DNA from: an uncultured Acidimicrobiaceae bacterium
GTDB lineage: Bacteria > Actinomycetota > Acidimicrobiia > Acidimicrobiales > MedAcidi-G1
DNA length: 8,473 nucleotides
Assembly (NCBI GenBank): GCA_913054115.1
Contig: CAJXIS010000080.1
Location: 1 to 8,473, forward strand
Direction of reading: 5' to 3'
Positions 1 through 4,985 of the stretch are shown piece by piece. Below the pieces are notes generated by a model. It made no database searches. It was given only the letters and a program-made list of their open reading frames with translations, and was not told the origin of the DNA. Positions within the stretch are counted from its first letter, which is position 1. Each line of letters opens with the position of its first letter. A program made the translations under genes and the position numbers.

Positions 1-979
1 GGAAGTTGCCGCCCAGGACTCCGGTGACCTCGACGTCGGAGAGCCCCCGTGCCAGCAGTTGTTCACAGATGCCGTGGATCTGCTCCGGATGCGCGCCGGT
101 GATTCCCGGGGTGTCGTACTGCTGGCCGGGCGGCCAATAGTCGGGTCGGGCGCTCAACTCGTCAGCGAGGTCGATCGACTCGTGGATGTGGTCGAGGCCG
201 ATGCCGACGTGCTCCGGACCCACGAGTTCGAAGTAGTGCCAGGCGTGCTCGACCAGGCGCTCGGTCGAGCTGTCGTTGTCTCCGAGGAAGATACCGAGGC
301 CGTTGACCCCGATGACGCCGCCGGTCCCTGCGCACGCCAGGGCCTGATCGTCGGTGATGTTGCGCTCGTGGTCCCACAGCGCCCTCGCATTCGAGTGCGA
401 GAACACCACGGGGTCGGCGGAGACCTCCATTGCCTCCATCGTGGTCCGATAGCCCGAGTGCGAGCAGTCCACGATCATCCCGACGCGGTTCATCTCGTGC
501 ACGACCGCCCGACCGAAATCGGTCAGGCCCGTGTCCTCGTCGTGGCAGCCGCCGCCCGCCTCGTTGTTGAGGTTGTAGGCGAACAGCGCCTGGCGCACGC
601 CCAGTCCGTGCAGCAGGTCGACCATGCCGAGGTCGCCATCAAGGGCGCACATGCCCTCCAGGTCGAAGGCCACCGCCAGGCGACCCTCGGCCTTCGCCAG
701 ACGCACGTCGTCGGCTGTGCCGGCGATGAGGTAGCGGTCGGGATGCGACCCGATGAACCTCCGGTAGGCGGCGAGCACGGGGAACGTCTGCTCCCACGAC
801 GGGATGTCGTAGGCGACGTTGAGGGAGACGAAGCTGACGCCCGCCCGGCGCCAGTTCTCGAGGCCGGCCAGGTCGGTCCGGGGATCCGGATACACCCCCG
901 CATGGGCATCCCACACCAGCGCCGCGTCATAGACCTCGTCGGCACGGGTCCGGATCGCAGCCATCCCGGGTTCTGACAT
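1..979 (-). CDS. Peptidase M19 (membrane/renal dipeptidase-like) amidohydrolase, 3' end outside window
   Basis: The 326 visible codons translate to an M19-type TIM-barrel metallo-hydrolase, a family that cleaves dipeptides, often with a D-residue, using two zinc ions. Recognisable metal ligands are His26 (in WDAH), Glu108 (in DLEG), His174 (in DCSH) and His195 (in FSHS). The usual first motif is HxD, but here it reads His26-Ala-Gly28, so the metal-binding Asp is missing. The last visible residues are GGNF, which match the near-C-terminal GGNF motif of the family, so perhaps only 10-30 residues lie beyond the edge. The ATG at 979 is the only reasonable start: an in-frame TAG lies 9-12 bases upstream, inside a -10 hexamer, and the mRNA is probably leaderless. 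No signal peptide or lipobox is visible, so it is probably cytoplasmic despite the family name. It lies 93 bases downstream of a crotonase gene with its own promoter. The fold assignment is firm; dipeptidase activity is uncertain. Confidence 0.9.
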   Translation of the reverse strand, partial: MSEPGMAAIRTRADEVYDAALVWDAHAGVYPDPRTDLAGLENWRRAGVSFVSLNVAYDIPSWEQTFPVLAAYRRFIGSHPDRYLIAGTADDVRLAKAEGRLAVAFDLEGMCALDGDLGMVDLLHGLGVRQALFAYNLNNEAGGGCHDEDTGLTDFGRAVVHEMNRVGMIVDCSHSGYRTTMEAMEVSADPVVFSHSNARALWDHERNITDDQALACAGTGGVIGVNGLGIFLGDNDSSTERLVEHAWHYFELVGPEHVGIGLDHIHESIDLADELSARPDYWPPGQQYDTPGITGAHPEQIHGICEQLLARGLSDVEVTGVLGGNF

Positions 980-985
980 CGCGGC

Positions 986-991
986 ACACTA
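986..991 (-). promoter_or_regulatory. -10 hexamer TAGTGT of a probable leaderless promoter for the M19 gene
   Basis: On the minus strand TAGTGT is followed by exactly six bases (GCCGCG) and then the ATG at 979. It fits the actinobacterial TANNNT -10 consensus, and the distance would put the transcription start at or next to the start codon. There is no Shine-Dalgarno. The TA of the hexamer is part of an in-frame TAG stop, which excludes a longer protein. No convincing -35 is seen. The same arrangement occurs at two other genes in the window. Confidence 0.55.
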
Positions 992-1000
992 GCCACGCAC

Positions 1001-1018
1001 CCGTTCAGCAGCGAACGG
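1001..1018. repeat. Short inverted repeat, CCGTTC-6 nt-GAACGG
   Basis: This is a perfect 6-bp inverted repeat with a 6-nt spacer, located 10-27 bases upstream of the TAGTGT hexamer of the M19 gene and downstream of the crotonase stop at 1073. It could be an operator over the -35 region or a weak terminator stem for the crotonase transcript. No T-run follows on the minus strand. A repeat this short can occur by chance in GC-rich DNA. Confidence 0.3.
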
Positions 1019-1072
1019 TCCCACGGCCCCGTCAGATCAACCGACGATTCCTCTCTTGCACGGTGGGAGGGC

Positions 1073-1870
1073 TCAGCGTCCTTCGAACTCAGCCGGACGC
1101 TTTTCGAGCCACGACATCGCCGCCTCCCGCGTATCACGGGTGGCGAAGTTCGTGGCCTGGGCCTGCCCCTCGGCTTCGAGTGCCTGGCTCATCGACGTCT
1201 GCGCCCCGTTGTTCAACAACGTCTTCGACATCGAAAGCGCCAGCGGCGGGCCGGCGGCGATCCTGGCCACCACATCATCGACATGGGCGTCCAGGTCTGC
1301 GTCGGGAAGGATCCGGTTGACGAGACCGATGCGGTCCGCCTCGGCGGCGTCGATCACCTCGGCGAGCAACGCCAACTCCTTGGCCCGGTGCAGGCCCACC
1401 CATCGCGGCAGCACCCACGAACCGCCGCAGTCGATCGTCAACCCACGACGGGCGAAGATCTCCGAGAACCGGGCGGTATCGGATGCGTAGACGAGGTCAC
1501 AGCCGAGGGCGATGTTCAGCCCTCCGCCGGCAGCCACGCCACGGACCTTGGCCACCACGGGGTGTTGGAGTTCGTGCAGCGCCATCATGGACTCCTTGAT
1601 TCGCCGCATGCGGCGGATGGTCGGGAGCTCCCGCTCACCCCTGGCCTGGTCGACCTGCCCGCCCACGTCGGCACCCGAACAGAAGTTGCCCCCGGCACCG
1701 GTGACCACGACGGCGCGCACGGTGTCGTCCCGATCGAGGTCGCGACACAGGTCGCCGAAGTCGGCGAACATCTGCGAGGTCATGGCGTTCATGACCTCGG
1801 GTCGGTTCAAGGTCACGGTGACGACGCTGCCGTCCCGTTCGACGAGAATCTCCTTGGTTCCATCTGGCAT
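1073..1870 (-). CDS. Enoyl-CoA hydratase/isomerase family protein (crotonase fold, PaaG-like)
   Basis: The 265-aa protein has the usual crotonase length. It shows the N-terminal LNRPEVMNAM signature (21-30), the first oxyanion-hole segment CSGADV (64-69), the second GVAAGGG (111-117) and a typical C-terminal tail with EKRPAEF. The two Glu residues that activate water in mitochondrial enoyl-CoA hydratase align with Asn119 (in GGGLNIALGCD) and Phe139. Instead it has Asp147 in the TIDCGGSW motif, a pattern seen in PaaG-like isomerases and related actinobacterial EchA proteins. A CoA-thioester isomerase, or another crotonase reaction, is therefore more likely than classical hydration. The start ATG at 1870 is fixed by an in-frame TAG 12 bases upstream and a -10 hexamer placed for a leaderless mRNA. 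It is divergent from the acyl-CoA dehydrogenase operon across only 61 bp, so shared regulation is plausible. The substrate is unknown. Confidence 0.93.
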   Translation of the reverse strand: MPDGTKEILVERDGSVVTVTLNRPEVMNAMTSQMFADFGDLCRDLDRDDTVRAVVVTGAGGNFCSGADVGGQVDQARGERELPTIRRMRRIKESMMALHELQHPVVAKVRGVAAGGGLNIALGCDLVYASDTARFSEIFARRGLTIDCGGSWVLPRWVGLHRAKELALLAEVIDAAEADRIGLVNRILPDADLDAHVDDVVARIAAGPPLALSMSKTLLNNGAQTSMSQALEAEGQAQATNFATRDTREAAMSWLEKRPAEFEGR

Positions 1871-1876
1871 TGCCGG

Positions 1877-1882
1877 ACCCTA
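1877..1882 (-). promoter_or_regulatory. -10 hexamer TAGGGT of a probable leaderless promoter for the minus-strand crotonase
   Basis: TAGGGT reads on the minus strand and is followed by six bases (CCGGCA) and then the ATG at 1870. It matches TANNNT, leaves no space for a ribosome-binding site and contains an in-frame TAG. No good -35 was seen at 16-18 bases upstream. Confidence 0.55.
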
Positions 1883-1919
1883 CAGGGAGCCCGGTTTCGG
1901 AGCCGTGGCGGGCCGTCGG

Positions 1920-1925
1920 TAGGGT
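1920..1925 (+). promoter_or_regulatory. -10 hexamer TAGGGT of a probable leaderless promoter for the acyl-CoA dehydrogenase operon
   Basis: TAGGGT is followed by six bases (CGGGCC) and the GTG at 1932, mirroring the promoter on the other strand. TTCGGA at 1896-1901 has an 18-base spacer but is a poor -35. The in-frame TAG in the hexamer fixes the GTG as the first usable start. Confidence 0.55.
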
Positions 1926-1931
1926 CGGGCC

Positions 1932-2984
1932 GTGGACCTCGCCCTCACGGCCGACCAGGAGACCCTCCGCGAGGTCTTTGCCGACTTCTTCGCCTCGGAG
2001 GCAGGTCCGGATCGTGCCCGTGCCGCCGAGCCGTCAGGCTTCGACAGCCGCTCCTGGGAGCGCCTCCTCGAGACCGGCGCACCCGGCATGGGCCTCCCGG
2101 AATCAGCAGGCGGTGGCGGCGCCTCGCTGGGCGACCTTGGCGTCGTGGCAGAGGAACTCGGGGCGGCGATCGCACCGCTTCCCCTGGTCGAGCACGCCGT
2201 GGCCGGCCGCCTCCTCGCCGCCACCGGCGCCTGCTCCGAACCCGTGGCCGAAGGCAGTGATATCGCGACACTGGCCCTGCGTCCCGCACGGGACGGCATC
2301 TGCCACCTGGTCCCCGCGGGGGCCGTCGCTCGACATGTCGTGGCACTCGACGGTGACCGCCTGGTCCTGTCATCCAGCGGCGCCCCCGGGGTGGCCCTCG
2401 GGAACCACGGCTGTCTGCCGCTCGCCCACCGTTCCATCGACGGCGCCACCGTGCTGCTCGAAGGCCCCGGGGCCCACGCTGCGTTCGATCGCGCGCTCGA
2501 CGAATGGCGCACGCTCACTGCCGCAGCGCTGGTCGGCATCGGGCGAACCGCCCTCGACCTTGGCGTCGAATACGCCAAGGAGCGGCACCAGTTCGGGAAG
2601 CCCATCGGTGCCTTCCAGGCGGTCCAGCACCTCCTCGCCGACCTGCCAGGCCTCGTCGACGGAGCACGGCTGCTCTCAGCCAAGGCCGCATGGGCCGGCG
2701 ACAGCGATCTCGACAGCAGCAACGGCGTCATCGACCCCGGCAGCAACGACATCACCGACTTCGCAACCCTGGCCGGAATGGCACTCGTGTTCGCCGGCGA
2801 GGCCGCCACCACCACCACCGACCGCTCACTGCACGTCCACGGCGGCTACGGATTCGCCGAGGAGTACGACATTCAGCTCTTCTACCGGCGCGCCAGGGCA
2901 TGGGCACTGGTCCTGGACGACCCGGCACGCGAGTGTCGTCGCATCGCCGACCTGCTACTCGCAACATCCGAGGACGCCGCCTGA
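1932..2984 (+). CDS. Acyl-CoA dehydrogenase homologue, shortened, probable non-catalytic partner subunit
   Basis: At 350 aa this is about 30 residues shorter than a typical acyl-CoA dehydrogenase (FAD enzymes that form the 2,3-double bond of acyl-CoAs). The N-terminal helical domain is present (about 1-110). The middle beta-domain is reduced to about 111-190 and lacks the TEP/SEP-GSD flavin motif. The C-terminal helical domain keeps ERHQFGKPIGAFQ (217-229), whose Arg normally contacts FAD, and HGGYGF (303-308). The YEGT/YGGT segment that normally carries or follows the catalytic base is absent: the chain ends shortly after FYRRARAW. A Ser/Asp/Asn-rich stretch (257-275) looks like an insertion. 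The start is GTG, fixed by an in-frame TAG 12 bases upstream. Its stop overlaps the next gene's ATG by one base (TGATG). The retained and missing motifs are the complement of those in that gene, so the two probably form one heteromeric dehydrogenase. Confidence 0.93.
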   Translation: MDLALTADQETLREVFADFFASEAGPDRARAAEPSGFDSRSWERLLETGAPGMGLPESAGGGGASLGDLGVVAEELGAAIAPLPLVEHAVAGRLLAATGACSEPVAEGSDIATLALRPARDGICHLVPAGAVARHVVALDGDRLVLSSSGAPGVALGNHGCLPLAHRSIDGATVLLEGPGAHAAFDRALDEWRTLTAAALVGIGRTALDLGVEYAKERHQFGKPIGAFQAVQHLLADLPGLVDGARLLSAKAAWAGDSDLDSSNGVIDPGSNDITDFATLAGMALVFAGEAATTTTDRSLHVHGGYGFAEEYDIQLFYRRARAWALVLDDPARECRRIADLLLATSEDAA

Positions 2985-4144
2985 TGGACTTCTCGCTCTC
3001 GCCGGGTGCCGCCGACTTCCGCGACGAGGTCAGGGCGTTTCTCGACGCCCACCTCACCGATGAGATCATCGCCACGATGCATCGGACCGGCACGTTCAAC
3101 GACAAGGGGTTCAACGGCGCCCTCGCCGACTCCGGGCTGCTGGCCGGGGCCGTGCCCGGCTACGGCGACCGCGACCCCATCGAGCTCTACGTGCTGTTCA
3201 ACGAACTCGAGAAGGCCGGCGCCCCCTACGACGGACTCGCCGTCACCATGCTCGTCGCCGGCGTCATCAACGCCGTCGGCACCGACTTTCAGCGGGAGCA
3301 CGTGCTCGCGAAGCTCCTGACCGGCCGCTTCAACTGCTGCCTCGGCTACAGCGAGCCCGACCACGGCTCCGACGTGGCCGCCATCACGACCCGGGCGGTG
3401 CGCGATGGCGACCAGTGGGTGATCAACGGGCAGAAGATGTGGACCACGATGGCCCACGAGTCCGACTGGGTGATCCTGCTCACCCGCACCGACCCCGACG
3501 TGCCCAAGCACAAGGGCCTCACCATGTTCCTCGTCCCGATGGACACACCGGGCATCGAGGTCCAGCCGGTGCCGACCATGGCAACCGAACGGACCAATGC
3601 CACCTTCTACGACGAGGCCAGGATCGGGGACGAGTGGCGCCTCGGCGAGGTCAACGGCGGCTGGTCGGTGATGGGCGTGGCGCTGGCCTTCGAACGTGGG
3701 GTCATGGGAGGCACCAACCCGGCCGTCCCGCTCCTGCGACACGTCCGCGCCTGGGCCGGCGGCGCCCCGTCTCCCGACGGCGGGCTCATGATCGACGATC
3801 CGCTCCTTCGGGAGCGCATCGCACGCACCGCCATCGCCAACCAGGTCAGCCAACTCCTGACCCTTCGGGCGGCGTGGATCGCCGCCACCGGGGGCCTCCC
3901 CGGTCTCGAGGGCTCGATGGCCAAGCTCTACGCCACCGACCGCTACCAGCAGGCTGTGGGCTGGTTCCAACAGATGGCCGGGGCCGACGGCCTCCTCGAC
4001 TTCGACACGGATGGTGCGGCTGCCGACGGCTGGATCGACTACGACGCCCGCCACTCGCCGGTGACCACCATCTACGGCGGCACCACCGAGATCAACCGCA
4101 ACAACGTCGCCGAGCGGCACCTCGGCCTCCCCCGCGCACGATGA
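2984..4144 (+). CDS. Acyl-CoA dehydrogenase, probable catalytic subunit of a heteromeric pair
   Basis: This 386-aa FadE-type protein should transfer electrons from an acyl-CoA to FAD and onward to an electron-transfer flavoprotein. The N-terminal helical domain is about 1-115. The middle domain carries YSEPDHGSDVA (122-132) and WVINGQKMWTT (145-155). The C-terminal domain has Glu237 in AFERG, at the helix-G position used as catalytic base by isovaleryl-CoA dehydrogenase-like enzymes. IYGGTTEI (363-370) has Gly365 where medium-chain enzymes have their catalytic Glu. The protein ends AERHLGLPR. It lacks the RxQFG motif and has GADGLL where HGGYG is expected; both missing motifs are present in the preceding gene. 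Translation probably couples to that gene through the one-base TGATG overlap. Actinobacterial alpha2beta2 FadE pairs that attack CoA-linked steroid side chains show such division of labour, but nothing here fixes the substrate. Confidence 0.95.
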   Translation: MDFSLSPGAADFRDEVRAFLDAHLTDEIIATMHRTGTFNDKGFNGALADSGLLAGAVPGYGDRDPIELYVLFNELEKAGAPYDGLAVTMLVAGVINAVGTDFQREHVLAKLLTGRFNCCLGYSEPDHGSDVAAITTRAVRDGDQWVINGQKMWTTMAHESDWVILLTRTDPDVPKHKGLTMFLVPMDTPGIEVQPVPTMATERTNATFYDEARIGDEWRLGEVNGGWSVMGVALAFERGVMGGTNPAVPLLRHVRAWAGGAPSPDGGLMIDDPLLRERIARTAIANQVSQLLTLRAAWIAATGGLPGLEGSMAKLYATDRYQQAVGWFQQMAGADGLLDFDTDGAAADGWIDYDARHSPVTTIYGGTTEINRNNVAERHLGLPRAR

Positions 4145-4161
4145 CCGCACACCGCCCATGA
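4141..4161 (+). other. Six-codon mini-ORF bridging the dehydrogenase and crotonase genes
   Basis: An ATG at 4141 overlaps the dehydrogenase stop as ATGA and opens a six-codon frame (MTAHRP) whose TGA overlaps the crotonase start at 4158, again as ATGA. The mini-ORF and the crotonase begin with nearly the same bases, ATGACCGCAC and ATGACCGCAG. No Shine-Dalgarno is obvious before either ATG, so ribosomes could re-initiate through this relay. It may also be the relic of a small duplication, or chance. Confidence 0.25.
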
Positions 4162-4976
4162 CCGCAGCACTCGTCCTCGTCGACGACCCCCGTCCCGGCG
4201 TCCGGCGCCTCACCCTGAACCGGCCCGAGAAGCGCAACGCCATGAGCAACGCCCTGCGGGCCGAGCTGTTCGCCGCCCTCGAGGCCGCCGACCGGGACGA
4301 ATCGGTCCATGTGACCGTGCTGCGCGGTGCCGGGCCATGCTTCTCGTCCGGCTACGACCTCTCCTCCGACCTCGGTGCCGACCGCCCGTACCACACGCCC
4401 GACGGCCCGGCCGCCTGGGCCCACCACGTCACGAAGGGCTGGCTGTGGATCTGGGACCTGGCCAAGCCGGTCATCGCCCAGGTCCACGGCTATGCCATGG
4501 CCGGTGGCAGCGAACTGGCGGCGGCCTGCGACCTCGTCTACCTGGCCGACGACGCCACGATCTCGCATCCGGTGCTCCGCCTCGCCGGCACGCCCGACTT
4601 CGCCGTGCATCCGTGGCTGGTCGGCCTCCGCAACGCCATGGAGATGGTCCTCACGGGCGATCCCGTCGATGCCGCCGAGGCAGTTTGCATGGGCTACGCC
4701 AACCGCTGCTTCCCTGCTGAGGAACTCGAGGAACGGGTCCTCGACATCGCCGAACGCATCGCCGGAGTCCCGAGCGGCCTCCTCCAGATCAACAAGCGAT
4801 GGGTCCACCGTGCCATGGAGGCGATGGGTGCCCGCACGGCCATCCGCTCGGTGCCCGACCTGCAGGGGCTCGCCCAACAGGTGCCCGAGGTCCGGGAACT
4901 GCTCGGCAACCTGAGCGACCGGGTGAAGCAGGCTGCCGCCGAGGCGCCCGTTGTCGAGGCACCGCCAGCCGACTGA
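4158..4976 (+). CDS. Enoyl-CoA hydratase/isomerase family protein (crotonase fold)
   Basis: The 272-aa protein has the crotonase signatures LNRPEKRNAMS (20-30), the oxyanion-hole segment FSSGYDL (62-68) and GYAMAGGSEL (111-120). Glu119 matches the first catalytic Glu of mitochondrial enoyl-CoA hydratase. The second aligns with Val139 in SHPVLRLAGTPDF, so only one of the two hydratase acids is kept. The active-site loop reads TPDFAVHPW instead of the usual GAGGT. The C-terminus lacks the standard D-x-x-EG-x-x-AF-x-EKR tail and ends in an Ala/Pro/Glu-rich stretch (253-272). It is the third gene of the operon, 13 bases after the dehydrogenase stop, and is therefore the likely next step (hydration or isomerisation of the enoyl-CoA made by the pair). 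It is not a close copy of the crotonase at 1073-1870. The ATG agrees with the usual crotonase N-terminus. Confidence 0.93.
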   Translation: MTAALVLVDDPRPGVRRLTLNRPEKRNAMSNALRAELFAALEAADRDESVHVTVLRGAGPCFSSGYDLSSDLGADRPYHTPDGPAAWAHHVTKGWLWIWDLAKPVIAQVHGYAMAGGSELAAACDLVYLADDATISHPVLRLAGTPDFAVHPWLVGLRNAMEMVLTGDPVDAAEAVCMGYANRCFPAEELEERVLDIAERIAGVPSGLLQINKRWVHRAMEAMGARTAIRSVPDLQGLAQQVPEVRELLGNLSDRVKQAAAEAPVVEAPPAD

Positions 4977-4985
4977 GCCGGCCTG

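Larger units (their letters stand above)
1872..1930. repeat. Inverted repeat spanning the divergent promoter region
   Basis: The arms are 1872-1883 (GCCGGACCCTAC) and 1919-1930 (GTAGGGTCGGGC). They are reverse complements at 11 of 12 positions and are separated by 35 bases. Each arm contains the TAGGGT -10 hexamer of the gene it faces and ends one or two bases before that gene's start codon. The symmetry runs beyond the hexamer (gTAGGGTCsGGC), so it could be a pair of operator sites for a shared regulator. It may equally reflect two similar promoters. No regulator gene is in the window. Confidence 0.5.

Noticed and set aside
59..976. Long open frame (305 codons) on the plus strand over the M19 gene
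   Set aside because: It is the antisense shadow of a clear M19 protein in GC-rich DNA, with no recognisable motif and a His/Val/Arg-rich composition typical of such shadows.
2504..2983. N-terminal extension of the second dehydrogenase from an upstream ATG at 2504
   Set aside because: The extra part is Arg/Pro/His-rich out-of-frame reading of the first dehydrogenase; homology begins at the ATG at 2984.
2882..4249. 455-codon open frame on the minus strand opposite the second acyl-CoA dehydrogenase
   Set aside because: The opposite strand encodes an unmistakable dehydrogenase over the same bases; the antisense translation is low-complexity Gly/Val/His/Arg and spans a gene boundary.
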